This document shows positions 52,419 through 61,062 of a stretch of DNA of 64,000 bases, in pieces (position 1 is the stretch's first letter; each line of letters starts with the position of its first letter). The stretch lies in the NCBI RefSeq assembly GCF_008042045.1, contig NZ_RDBP01000059.1, forward strand, positions 27,061 to 91,060, in the 5' to 3' direction. The position numbers and the translations under genes were made by a program. This DNA is from Streptomyces sp. T39 (GTDB taxonomy: Bacteria; Actinomycetota; Actinomycetes; Streptomycetales; Streptomycetaceae). The notes under the pieces are model-generated. The model made no database searches and was not told where the DNA came from. It saw only the letters and a list, made by a program, of their open reading frames with translations.

Positions 52419-52564
52419 GGTGCACCAGTGACGCCAGGCCGGGTTCGGCGCCCGCGCCCTGCGCCTGGGCGGGAGCCGTCCGCCACCGCCCAGCATCCGG
52501 CTACCCCGCGGACCGGCGGCACGACTGCCGTGCACGCGATTGCCGTGCCTCACCCGGCCCGGCG

Positions 52565-53164
52565 TCAGCGACGGACGGCGGCGAACTGTTCCAGGGTCTG
52601 CTCCAGGCTGCTCACGAGCAGGTCGACCAGGTCGTCCTTCGTGACGACATCAGCGGTCGAACTGACGGCCATCTCCTCCGCCATGGCCAGCCAGCCGCGC
52701 GCAGCCAGCCGGTGCAAGGGTGTGGGGGCGTGGATTCCCGCGGCTTGCAGCACTCGGTCGGCCAGGGTGCGACGGTTGTCTTCGAAGACCTCCAGCACCA
52801 GGTCATCCCCACCGGCCGCCGCCCGCACCACCGCCACGTAGGTGTCCTTGCGGCGCTGCACGAACGACACGAAACCGTCGACGATGCCGCGCACCCGGTC
52901 CTGGGGAGTGCCTTCCTCAGGGGCTGCGGCGTGAAGGAGCAGCCGGCGTCCCCCTGCCTGGACGACGGCGACGTAGTAGTCCCGCTTGGTCGGGAAGTAA
53001 TGGAAGAGCAGCCCGCGGGAGATTCCCGCCTCGACGGCTACCTCGTCGATGGACATCTCATGGATGGGCCTGGTGGTGAGCAGGCGGAGCCCGATGCTGA
53101 TCAGCTGAGCCCTGCGCTCCTCCGGCTTCAGCCGTACACGGGTGGGCGCGGGCTTGGTGGTCAT
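52565..53164 (-). CDS. TetR-family regulator
   Basis: 199 aa from ATG 53164 (MTTKPAPTRVRLKPEERRAQ). HTH: HEMSIDEVAVEAGISRGLLF then HYFPTKRDYYVAVVQ. The remaining domain resembles AcrR/FadR-like regulators. The ribosome site is weak. Its own upstream region has operator S2 (53180-53202), and the same motif occurs before the phosphotransferase operon, so it probably represses both. It lies upstream of that operon on the same strand. Confidence 0.9.
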   Translation of the reverse strand: MTTKPAPTRVRLKPEERRAQLISIGLRLLTTRPIHEMSIDEVAVEAGISRGLLFHYFPTKRDYYVAVVQAGGRRLLLHAAAPEEGTPQDRVRGIVDGFVSFVQRRKDTYVAVVRAAAGGDDLVLEVFEDNRRTLADRVLQAAGIHAPTPLHRLAARGWLAMAEEMAVSSTADVVTKDDLVDLLVSSLEQTLEQFAAVRR

Positions 53165-53179
53165 GCTCGCGGAGCCTAG

Positions 53180-53202
53180 CTTTTTGAGCATTGCTCGACC
53201 AG
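53180..53202. promoter_or_regulatory. operator S2, autoregulatory
   Basis: CTTTTTGAGCATTGCTCGAC followed by CAG. TTGAGC/GCTCGA arms. Matches S1 and lies 16 bases before the TetR start. Confidence 0.7.
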
Positions 53203-53519
53203 CCGCCTCGGTGGCTCGGTACGGCGCACGAGCACTGTTGACTGTCTGTCCTCCCTTCGCGGGTGAGCCACCGCTGCCGCAAGCCGCGGTGGGTGAGGCC
53301 GGCAGCGTGCGGAACCCCGTGTCCCGGTTCCAGGCATGGTCTTGTCGTCGCTTCGGCCGCAGGACGCCCGCCGACGGCGGCAGGTGCTGGTGGCCTACTC
53401 GACGAAGCTCCGTACCCCTCCCGCCCACTCCCCCTTCCACGGGCCGAACCGTCAGCCACACCGCAGTGGGAACGGATTCGTTCCGGGCAGCTTCCGGCCC
53501 GACCGTCGTCGGGCGTGGC
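53203..53519. other. gap without a recognisable gene
   Basis: About 315 bases with no family content on either strand. Confidence 0.35.
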
Positions 53520-54839
53520 TCACCGGCCGACGTCGCGGGCCTGGAAGTCGGCCAGCGTCTCGCGCCGGACCAGCAGGCGGGAACGGCCCTTGTCGACCGC
53601 CACCACCGGCGGCCGCCCGACGAGGTTGTAACCGGAGGCCATCGACAGGTGGTACGCGCCGGCGACCGGTACGGCGAGCAGGTCTCCGGGGCGGATGTCG
53701 CCCGGGAGCGCGGCATCGGCCGCAAGGACGTCGCCCGCCTCGCAGTGCCGTCCGACCACGGTCGCGGTGGAGGGCCCCGCCGTCGAGTGCCGTCCGATCA
53801 GCCGCGGTGCGTAGCGGACGCCGTACAGGGCGGGCCTGGGGTTGTCGCTCATGCCGCCGTCCACCGCGACGAACGTACGCGCGCCGGTGCGCTTCACCGC
53901 GAGGACGCGGTAGAGCGCGATGCCCGCGGGTCCGGTCACGGCACGCCCCGGCTCGATGAGGAGCCGCGGGACGGGCAGCCGGGCGGCAGTGCAGCTCTCG
54001 GTCAGTTCGGCGCGCAGGGCGCGGGCGAGTGCGGTGACGTCCAGGGTGGCGTCGCCCGGCCGGTAGGCGATGCCGTGGCCGCCGCCCATGTCCAGTTCGT
54101 GCAGGACGACGCCGTGGGTGTCCCGTACGCGGGCCATGAGTCCGACCATGCGCCGGACGGCCACGATGTACGGCTCGACGTCGGTGATCTGTGAGCCGAT
54201 GTGGCAGTGCAGGCCGGTCAGTGCGAGCCGCGGCTGGCCGAGGACGCGGGCGATGGCGTGGTGGACCTGTCCGTCGGTGAAGGACAGCCCGAACTTCTGG
54301 TCGTCGGTTCCGGTGCGGATCTTGGCGTGCCCGCCCGCGACGACCCCCGGCACGACCCGGATCATGATCTTCTGGCTGCCGTCCCGCACGGCGGCCGCCA
54401 GCCTGGCGATCTCGGAAGGGCTGTCGATGACGATGCGTCCCACGCCCAGCCGCAGTGCCGCCGCGAGGTCCTGCGGTGATTTGGCGTTGCCGTGCAGCAC
54501 GATCCGGTCGGGCGGGAAACCGGCGGCCACGGCGAGTTCGAGTTCACCGGCCGAGCACACGTCCAGTCCGAGGCCTTCCTCGTCCATCCAGCGCACCACC
54601 GCCTGCGAGAGGAACGCCTTGGCGGCGTAGAGCACATCGCCGTCGGGGAAGGCGTGCCGGTACATCCGGCAGCGTTCTCGTACCTCGCCCTGATCGAGCA
54701 CGTACACGGGTGTCCCGAACTCCGCGGCGACCTGCGCGAGATCCACCCCGCCGACAGCGCGAGCGCCGTGCGCGTCCTCGGTCGTGGAAGCCGGCCACAG
54801 GGACAGGTCGTCCGCGGTGGTGGGAACAGTCGTCGTCAT
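53520..54839 (-). CDS. diaminopimelate decarboxylase-like PLP enzyme
   Basis: 439 aa from ATG 54839 (GGAG at good spacing; an ATG at 54857 is less likely). Fold III PLP decarboxylase: VLYAAKAFLSQAVVRW with the PLP lysine at residue 74, LHCHIGSQI, DMGGGHGIAYRPG and LLIEPGRAVTGPAGIALY, and VGRHCEAGDVLAAD with the cysteine contributed to the partner subunit. This is the LysA/ODC plan. Because it lies alone with a SAV_915 gene rather than in a lysine operon, it may serve a special pathway rather than lysine synthesis. Confidence 0.88.
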   Translation of the reverse strand: MTTTVPTTADDLSLWPASTTEDAHGARAVGGVDLAQVAAEFGTPVYVLDQGEVRERCRMYRHAFPDGDVLYAAKAFLSQAVVRWMDEEGLGLDVCSAGELELAVAAGFPPDRIVLHGNAKSPQDLAAALRLGVGRIVIDSPSEIARLAAAVRDGSQKIMIRVVPGVVAGGHAKIRTGTDDQKFGLSFTDGQVHHAIARVLGQPRLALTGLHCHIGSQITDVEPYIVAVRRMVGLMARVRDTHGVVLHELDMGGGHGIAYRPGDATLDVTALARALRAELTESCTAARLPVPRLLIEPGRAVTGPAGIALYRVLAVKRTGARTFVAVDGGMSDNPRPALYGVRYAPRLIGRHSTAGPSTATVVGRHCEAGDVLAADAALPGDIRPGDLLAVPVAGAYHLSMASGYNLVGRPPVVAVDKGRSRLLVRRETLADFQARDVGR

Positions 54840-54853
54840 GATGTCTCCGTCTC

Positions 54854-55258
54854 TCACGCGGCGCGGGCGGCGGGTCGGCTGGTGCCGTGGGGTGCTCCGG
54901 CACTCTCGTCGGCGGTTGTGCGGACCGGGGGGAGGCAGAGCACCGGGTCGAGCGTCAGCCGGGTCACACCGAGCGGCTCGGCGAGCGCCCGCAGAGCGGA
55001 CTCGGAGAGCACGATCCAGGACGCCTCGGGCCCGAGCGCCACGGCGAGCAGGCCGGGGCAGGTGAAGGCGACGGCGGTGCGGGGGCCCGGAGCGGTCCGG
55101 AACAGGCGCAGCGCCGCGGCGTGGGCAGGCGCCGGCCTGACCGGTACGTACAGCGGCCCGGCCGGGACCTGTTCCTCGGGTTCGGGTTCGGGCTCCGGGG
55201 CGGGACCGGATCCGGAGTCGTCGTCAGTGGTGTCGTTGTCGTAGGTGTACAGGCACAC
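54854..55258 (-). CDS. SAV_915 family protein
   Basis: 134 aa from GTG 55258 (VCLYTYDNDTTDDDS), with TGGAGG five bases upstream; the longer frame starting at 55297 lacks one. Acidic N-terminal stretch with PEPEPEPEE, then a compact alpha/beta domain: GPLYVPVRPAPAHAAALRLF, VAFTCPGLLAVALGPEASWI, LSESALRALAEPLGVTRLTL. It resembles SAV_915/SseB-type proteins of streptomycetes, of unknown role. It ends 14 bases before the decarboxylase start, so the two are co-transcribed. Confidence 0.75.
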   Translation of the reverse strand: MCLYTYDNDTTDDDSGSGPAPEPEPEPEEQVPAGPLYVPVRPAPAHAAALRLFRTAPGPRTAVAFTCPGLLAVALGPEASWIVLSESALRALAEPLGVTRLTLDPVLCLPPVRTTADESAGAPHGTSRPAARAA

Positions 55259-55675
55259 GGGAACCTCCAGGCGGGGCACGGACGGCGCCCCGGCCACCCG
55301 GTGGGGCGGAACTGGGGCACGGCACCGAAGCTACGCCCGCCCGTCGCTGCTCCCGGCGCTCCATGACGGCCCTCTGACGCGGGACGTCCGGCGCATGACG
55401 CATCGCTGACGGTGCACCGACCGGGTCGGCATACATGGTTCACGCAGTGGGTGACGTACTGGTCGTGCCACCGTCCCCGCTGCGGCCGACCACCCATCGG
55501 CCCACCGCGTGATCTGCTGCGACAGCGCCTCGACACACGGGAACGGAGCCAGTAGCCGCAGGCGCCCCCGGACCGGGGCCGACGTGGGCTTCCCGGACCG
55601 GGGCCGACGTCAGGATCGCGCAAGGAATCCATTCGCCCGGTGGCATCCAGGGGCGGAGGGCGGGACTCTTCGTAC
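55259..55675. other. promoter gap, no gene seen
   Basis: About 415 bases. It should contain the promoter of the SAV_915/decarboxylase operon. No clear motif recognised. Confidence 0.35.
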
Positions 55676-55852
55676 ATGGCTTCCGTTTGGCGACCCGACC
55701 GCGGCATCCGGCGCGTCGTGGTCGCTTGCGCGGCGGCCGCCGCGGTCCTTCTCCCCGTCGGCGCCACCGCCGGCAGCATTCTGATGATCGGTCTCGGCGT
55801 ATGGGCCGTGATCGCCGCCTGCGCGCTGGAGTTGGTCTACCGCTCCCAGTAG
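55676..55852 (+). CDS. 58-residue membrane protein
   Basis: Reads MASVWRPDRGIRRVV, then two hydrophobic segments VVACAAAAAVLLPVGA and ILMIGLGVWAVIAACALELV, ending YRSQ. A short helical hairpin in the membrane is likely. An in-frame GTG at 55640 would add 12 residues; the ribosome site is poor in both cases. No family recognised. Confidence 0.5.
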   Translation: MASVWRPDRGIRRVVVACAAAAAVLLPVGATAGSILMIGLGVWAVIAACALELVYRSQ

Positions 55853-56036
55853 GGGCAGGCGGTGGGGCGACGCCGACTGGTGAGGTCTGCGGCCGTACGC
55901 ACCGCCGGGACACCTGATGTGTCTCCGGGGCCCGTCAGGCAGGCCGCGGTGCGCCCCTCGAGGCCGCCTGATCCGGCAGGTTCCACTGACCGCATCTGCC
56001 ACAACCGCGTGTTGATCTGTGTCCTGTGGAGGGGTC

Positions 56037-56447
56037 TCAGGAATCGAGTACGGCGGCGACTGCTTCGATTTCGACGAGTTGGTCCTCGTAGCCGAGCACG
56101 GTGACGCCCATCAAGGTGCTGGGGACGTCATGGTCGGCGAACACGTCCCGTACGACCTGCCAGGCGGCCACCAGGTCCTCCCGCCGGGCCGATGCGACGA
56201 GGACGCGGGTACTGATGACGTCCCGCAGCGACGCGCCTGACGCGGAGAGAGCGGTCTGCATGTTCTCGATGGCTTTCGCTGCCTGGCCCGCGTAGTCCCC
56301 GATCGCCGCTGTGGAGCCGTCATCGTTCAGCGGACACGCGCCGGCGAGGAAGATCAGGCGTGACTCGGCGGGTGCAGTGGCCGCGTAGGCGTACTCGGCG
56401 ACGTCTGACAGAGAGGCGGAGCGGATCAAAGTGATGGCATGAGGCAC
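56037..56447 (-). CDS. Rid (YjgF/YER057c/UK114) family protein
   Basis: 136 aa from GTG 56447. Rid fold: YAYAATAPAESRLIFLAGAC, GDYAGQAAKAIENMQTALSA and ASLRDVISTRVLVASARRED. The usual arginine of RidA (in the R-x-C/R-P region near the C-terminus) is not obvious, so it is more like the Rid4-7 subgroups. Trimeric proteins that deaminate reactive imines or, in other subgroups, do unrelated hydrolysis. No clear operon partner. Confidence 0.85.
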   Translation of the reverse strand: MPHAITLIRSASLSDVAEYAYAATAPAESRLIFLAGACPLNDDGSTAAIGDYAGQAAKAIENMQTALSASGASLRDVISTRVLVASARREDLVAAWQVVRDVFADHDVPSTLMGVTVLGYEDQLVEIEAVAAVLDS

Positions 56448-56449
56448 GG

Positions 56450-56849
56450 TCGTCGGGTCCTCTCCCGTCGGAAGTCGAGTGCGCGGACATCCTGCCAACG
56501 GCCAGTTGGCTTTCGCCTTCCCTTTTTCCGACCAGAGCTCGGGGCGGTGCCTGCCTCCTGCCCGGACGGACTGCCCCGGTCGGACCGTTGCCGCGCGCAC
56601 GGTGTGATTCCCGGCAGATCCGTGTCCTGCGCGGCCTGCCGGGCGTGTTCGCCGTCCCGTTCGCCGTTGACGCATCCGCGTGGTGGTGGAGGCGGCCCCG
56701 GCCGTGTCGAAGCGGAGGCCTGCCGCGTCGGCGCAGGAGGCGGGCGTGCCGTCCTCGGACGAGGAAGCACGTGCCGCGCGCGGAGTACGGCTCGGCGACG
56801 AGCACGTGGCGCGCTTCGCCGAAGCACGGGAGCCACGCCGACGACCGCG
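56450..56849. other. gap without a recognisable gene
   Basis: About 400 bases; frames are arginine-rich on both strands and carry no family content. Confidence 0.35.
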
Positions 56850-56874
56850 GGTTGACCTCAACCCTGGTTGATGT
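56850..56874. promoter_or_regulatory. inverted repeat upstream of SDR gene
   Basis: GGTTGACCTCAACC then CTGGTTGATG: the TCAACC-CT-GGTTGA core is a perfect inverted repeat with a third half-copy to the left. It recalls MerR/SoxR-type boxes and is 42 bases before the SDR start. Confidence 0.5.
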
Positions 56875-56915
56875 ACGAGAGTCGCGTCACCGAACAGCGA
56901 GCCGAGGAGATGTCG

Positions 56916-57767
56916 ATGAGTCAGCCCAGGATCCTGGTGACCGGCGCGACCGGAAACGTCGGGGGCGCGGTTGTCGCCCGACTGCGCGCGGCGGGCGTGC
57001 CCGTGCGGGCGCTGGTGCGAGGGGATGCGGACTTCCCGAAGGGGGTGCAGGCGGTACGCGGCGACCTCGGTGATCCCGCCTCGCTGGGCACGGCTGCTGA
57101 GGGTGTCGACGCGGTCTTCCTGGTGTGGCCTTTCCTGAGCGCCGAGGGCGCGTCGGACGTGATCGACGCGATCGGGAAGCACGCGCGACGGGTGGTGTAC
57201 CTGTCATCCGCCGGGGTCGGGGCCGAGAAGGACAAGCCCGGCGAGGCGATCACCATGTTCCACACGGAGCTGGAGCGGCTGATCCAGGCATCGGGCCTGG
57301 AGTGGACGGCGCTGCGGCCGACCGGGTTCGCGAGCAACACGCTGGGCTGGGCGCGGGAGGTCCGAACCACCGGTGCGGTACGGGCGCCGCTGGCACGGCT
57401 GGCCCGCCCGCTGATCCATGAGGCGGACATGGCCGCGGTCGCCGTCCACGCCCTGACGGGCGACGCCCTGCTCGGCGCGCGCCCTGTGATCACCGGCCCC
57501 GAACTGGTCACCCAGGAACGGCAGGTGGCGCTCATCGGCGAGGCGATCGGGCGACCGGTCCGGTTCGAGGAGGTCACCCTGGACGAGGCCGTCGAGCAGA
57601 TGAAGGCCGCCGGCTACCCGGCACAGTTGGTGGAGGCCGTACTGCCGGCCCAGGCGCAGATGCTCGGCGACCCGGAACCCGTCACCGATGAAGTGGAGCG
57701 CATCACCGGCACACCGGCCCGGTCCTTTCAGCAGTGGGCAGTCGACCACGCGGCGGACTTCCGCTGA
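56916..57767 (+). CDS. NmrA-like NAD(P)-binding SDR
   Basis: 283 aa from ATG 56916, with GAGGAG six bases upstream; ATGs at 56868 and 56910 have worse spacing. Cofactor motif ILVTGATGNVGGAVVARLRA, then VQAVRGDLGDPASLG, VVYLSSAGVG and FHTELERLIQASGLEWTALR PTGF. These match NmrA/QOR2-type atypical SDRs that reduce quinones or sense redox state. A possible MerR-type box lies upstream. Confidence 0.9.
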   Translation: MSQPRILVTGATGNVGGAVVARLRAAGVPVRALVRGDADFPKGVQAVRGDLGDPASLGTAAEGVDAVFLVWPFLSAEGASDVIDAIGKHARRVVYLSSAGVGAEKDKPGEAITMFHTELERLIQASGLEWTALRPTGFASNTLGWAREVRTTGAVRAPLARLARPLIHEADMAAVAVHALTGDALLGARPVITGPELVTQERQVALIGEAIGRPVRFEEVTLDEAVEQMKAAGYPAQLVEAVLPAQAQMLGDPEPVTDEVERITGTPARSFQQWAVDHAADFR

Positions 57768-58047
57768 GGGGACATCGACAGACGATTCATGCCCCTGGTG
57801 CAGGCGTCTCAGCGTCATCGCCCGGCGGGCCGGCCTCGCCCGGAAGCCGACCTGCCGCATCCCACCGCTACCGGCCCCCGGTCAAAGGGACACCTCCGGC
57901 CGAAAGGCAGGGCCCTCCCCCGCCGCCGGACCGCCATGCCCGGTCCGCTGTGGGGACCCGGTGCCACGCGCGGTTGCGCACACCCGGCGACACGCCGGGA
58001 ACACCGCCGTGGCAACGAAGTCCACCGGACGGGGGCACCGGTAACCG
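57768..58047. other. intergenic stretch without a gene
   Basis: About 280 bases up to the terminator. Nothing recognisable. Confidence 0.4.
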
Positions 58048-58079
58048 CCTCGCCGGGGCCTTCGGGGGCCCCGGCGAGG
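58048..58079. terminator. bidirectional terminator hairpin
   Basis: CCTCGCCGGGGCC and GGCCCCGGCGAGG form a perfect 13-bp stem around TTCGGG. It lies between the convergent SDR and cupin genes. Confidence 0.8.
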
Positions 58080-58127
58080 TACACAGGGCGCCAGCGGCAG
58101 GTACGGCACCGGTGTGCGGGGTGGGGT

Positions 58128-58433
58128 TCACGCCCCGGGTTGTTCCACGATCACCAGTGTGCCGCGGCTGCCCGGGCCCACTGCGTGGCGGGCGCCGGCC
58201 GGCACCCGGTACATCTCGCCCGACTCCACGGCGACCGCCTTGCCCTCCACCACCAGTTCCAGCCGCCCGTCGAGCACCAGCAGCACCTCGTCGGCCGCGT
58301 GCGCCTCCTCCCGGACCGGGCTGCCGTCCATGCGCAGGACCTTCACGCAGGCCGCCCCCACCTTTCCCAGAGAGCGTGAACTCCAGGCCTCCGGCAACGC
58401 GGCCGCTGTCTCCCTGACGTTGATCGAACTCAT
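58128..58433 (-). CDS. small cupin-domain protein
   Basis: 101 aa single cupin. The barrel reads VKVLRMDGSPVREEAHAADE, VLLVLDGRLELVVEGKAVAV and ESGEMYRVPAGARHAVGP. Metal ligands follow the usual order (EEAHAADE in motif 1; H of ARHAV in motif 2). Such small cupins bind a metal and a small sugar- or acid-like ligand. No partner can be inferred. Confidence 0.88.
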   Translation of the reverse strand: MSSINVRETAAALPEAWSSRSLGKVGAACVKVLRMDGSPVREEAHAADEVLLVLDGRLELVVEGKAVAVESGEMYRVPAGARHAVGPGSRGTLVIVEQPGA

Positions 58434-58777
58434 CGCATGCCTCCCCTCGGGCTGCTACCACCACGAGGTGCGCAGCCCGCCCGTCGCGTTCAGCGGATGC
58501 CGGAAAGCTATCCGAGCAGGAAGGCTCGCCGGTCGACCGTTCGGTAAAACCTCGCCGTCGGCCACCGCTCGACACCGAGACCTGCCCGCCGGAACAAGCC
58601 ACCCCCACCCGCAGGACACCAGGGCGGGGGTCGTCGGGCGAGCCGGCGCCGGGCCCCCACCCGGCATGGCGCCCGCCCTCCGACCCTGTCAGGCCGGCCG
58701 GGTCAGCGCCGGCGAGCATCCCCACAACGGCCGGGGGCGCTCGGACCGGGTCGTCGAGGAGGTGTGGAGCCGGGCGG
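58434..58777. other. intergenic stretch without a gene
   Basis: About 340 bases between the cupin gene and the small membrane protein. No gene recognised. Confidence 0.35.
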
Positions 58778-58972
58778 TCATCGGGCGCCCGGCGGGCCCG
58801 AGCGCCCCCGCCACGTCGTGAACAGCCCGACTCCCACACCCGTCACGGCGGCGAACGCCTCCGGTCCGGTGGCGGCGTACACGACGGCAGCGAGGCCGAT
58901 CAGGCACAGCAGGGCGATCAGTTCGAGAACGCTGCTTGCGGGTGTCCTCTTGTCGCTCTGGAACTTCGTCAT
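58778..58972 (-). CDS. 64-residue membrane protein
   Basis: Reads MTKFQSDKRTPASSV, then two hydrophobic segments LELIALLCLIGLAAVVYAA and FAAVTGVGVGLFTTW, ending in a basic tail. A helical hairpin in the membrane is likely. GAAGG lies just before the ATG. It is divergent from the large HTH/TPR gene and may share its regulation. No family recognised. Confidence 0.55.
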   Translation of the reverse strand: MTKFQSDKRTPASSVLELIALLCLIGLAAVVYAATGPEAFAAVTGVGVGLFTTWRGRSGPPGAR

Positions 58973-59108
58973 GCCTTCATTGCAGTCGACGGCCCCCGCA
59001 GGGTGTGTTCGGGGCGAACGAACCCGCAGATCACCGGATGTGCGGAGCCTTGCGGTGCAGTTCGGCCAAGTGCAGAACAATTCGGCGTACGGCCCGTAGC
59101 CTGGGAGG

Positions 59109-60980
59109 GTGACGACGGGGGACGACGAACTCGCCGGTGCGCTGGCTTCGCTGGCCCGTGATCTGGCCATCTTGCGTATCGAGAACGGCAATCCGTCCCT
59201 GCGTACGATCGAGCGCGAGGCGCCTCCGAACCGTCCGCTCTCCCCTTCTGCGGTGAGCGAGGTGCTCAACGGCAAGAGGCTGCCGCGTATCGACTTCCTC
59301 ATGGCCTTGGTGCACACCTTGATCACTCACGGGAGCGGGGGACGTCCGCCGCAGCGGCAGGACCCCCGGCTGGACACATGGCGGGTCCGCTGGCGCGAGC
59401 TGCAGTTGCTGCAGGTGACAAGCCGCCTCTCCCCGCCTACCGCTACCCCGACCGGGCCAGCGGGCTCCCTCACGGAGCCTGCGGCGGGAGGCGATTCGGC
59501 GGACACCTCTCCACCGGTGGACGACGCCTCCGCCGAGGAGACGTCCCGGCCCGCCGTCCCGGTGAGCGGAATGGGGCCGCTCGTCGCGCTGCAGCACGAG
59601 GAGGTGCGGGTGTTCGTAGCCATGCCGGGCTCCACCATGGGCGACACAGCCGGGTGGTCGAGCATCCCGGAGATCCGTCGGCGTCTCCTCGAACCCGTCG
59701 CCACACGCATCGGCGAGATCCTGGGCCGGCCGGCGACGCTCGTCGTGGAGAAGGAGAAGACGGCCACGGGGGCGGTCCATCGCTCCATGTTCGCCGAGGC
59801 CCTGGACGCCGACGTGTACATCGCCGATCTGACCGGTGGCAATGCCAACGTCTACCTCGAGCTGGGGGTCCGCTGGGCGCTGCGCGACGGAGTCACCGTG
59901 CCGATCAGCCAGGATGTCGGCGACGTGCGCTTCAACGCCTCGTCCAGCCGGGTGATCCCGTACGGGCCCATGCCCGACCAACTCGACGACGCCATCCGCC
60001 GGATCGCGGACGCGGCCGCGAGCGGTCTTCGTGACCCGCAGCGTGTGGACAGCCCTGTCCGCGACGGTGCTGATCTCGTCGTCGTCGAGCGGGCTGAACT
60101 CGAAGGGCTGCGTCACGAGATTCGGGGGCTGCGCGAGGCGCAGGCAGAGGATCTCGTCGAGGCGGCCCTGCGGAGCTCGTCGAAGGCACGGCGGATCGAA
60201 CTCCTCCAGCTGGCCGTCGCACGCAATCCCGCGAGCTGGCGTGGTCACTTCGAGCTCGGCGTCGCACTGCGTACCGACGGCTGGTACGACGAGGCCGAGG
60301 ATCGGCTGCGGACGGCCGTGACGCTCAAGGAGGACTTCGCACCCGCCTGGCGCGAGATCGGCCTCACGCTGAGCAAGGGCGGAGCCCCCGGTGACGAAGG
60401 GCCCCGGTACGAGGCCGCGACGCAGGCCTTCGACCGGGCTCTCGCCCTCGATGGCGACGACCCGGAGACCTGGGCCAACCTGGGCGGCCTACACCGCAGG
60501 CGAGCCCGCGCGTCGGACGCTTTCGACGTGACGGCGCTCGAGAAGGCGCTGGTCTGCTACCGCAACGCAAGCAAGCTCAGCGGGAACAACACCTACCCGC
60601 TGATGAACACGGCCCGGGTGCAGCTGCTGCTGTCCGTCGTGCGCCGCGAGGACCCCACGCCCGTCGTCGAGCGCCTTCGCCAGTTGCACCATCTCGCCCT
60701 GTTCGCCGTGCACGACTCCGATGGGCAGGACCCGTGGGCCCTGTTCGACCTCGCCGACACACTGCTGCTCACCGGGCGCGGGGACGAGGGGCTCACCGAG
60801 CTCAACAAGGCGATCGCGCGGCTCGGGCCCACGGAGCGGGACGTCGCGATCACGTCCGTGGCCGAGCCGCTCCGCGACCTTCTGAGGGTGGCGGACCGGC
60901 TGCCGGCCGGGACAGCGAACGCCGTGCGCAGCGCGGTGGCGGCGTGCGCGGCTGCGGCGACGCCCGCTGCCGGACCGTAG
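59109..60980 (+). CDS. HTH / nucleotide-processing-like / TPR protein
   Basis: 623 aa from GTG 59109. Three parts: (1) residues about 5-75, an HTH-like domain (LRTIEREAPPNRPLSPSAVS then EVLNGKRLPRIDFLMALVHT); (2) about 165-305, a Rossmann-like domain with VFVAMPG, a pre-motif LVVEKEKTATGAVHRSMFAE and DADVYIADLTGGNANVYLEL then GVRWALRDGVTVPI, the pattern of nucleoside 2-deoxyribosyltransferase-like and TIR-like enzymes (conserved Glu in YLEL); (3) about 370-600, TPR repeats (ARNPASWRGHFELGVALRTD, DPETWANLGGLHRRRA). TAGCCT seven bases before the GTG suggests a leaderless message. It could be a sensor or defence-type effector. Confidence 0.75.
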   Translation: MTTGDDELAGALASLARDLAILRIENGNPSLRTIEREAPPNRPLSPSAVSEVLNGKRLPRIDFLMALVHTLITHGSGGRPPQRQDPRLDTWRVRWRELQLLQVTSRLSPPTATPTGPAGSLTEPAAGGDSADTSPPVDDASAEETSRPAVPVSGMGPLVALQHEEVRVFVAMPGSTMGDTAGWSSIPEIRRRLLEPVATRIGEILGRPATLVVEKEKTATGAVHRSMFAEALDADVYIADLTGGNANVYLELGVRWALRDGVTVPISQDVGDVRFNASSSRVIPYGPMPDQLDDAIRRIADAAASGLRDPQRVDSPVRDGADLVVVERAELEGLRHEIRGLREAQAEDLVEAALRSSSKARRIELLQLAVARNPASWRGHFELGVALRTDGWYDEAEDRLRTAVTLKEDFAPAWREIGLTLSKGGAPGDEGPRYEAATQAFDRALALDGDDPETWANLGGLHRRRARASDAFDVTALEKALVCYRNASKLSGNNTYPLMNTARVQLLLSVVRREDPTPVVERLRQLHHLALFAVHDSDGQDPWALFDLADTLLLTGRGDEGLTELNKAIARLGPTERDVAITSVAEPLRDLLRVADRLPAGTANAVRSAVAACAAAATPAAGP

Positions 60981-61062
60981 TCCTCCCAGGCTGTCGATGG
61001 CGAAGCCGTCGAACGCAGCCCGCCACACGACCGCAGTCGACAGAGGCAGAGCGCGGGCATGC

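Larger units (their letters stand above)
52030..52564. other. 535-base regulatory gap
   Basis: No gene is recognised. It holds operator S1 for the downstream TetR and site E of the ATGT-ACAT motif. Its length suggests a lost gene. Confidence 0.4.
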
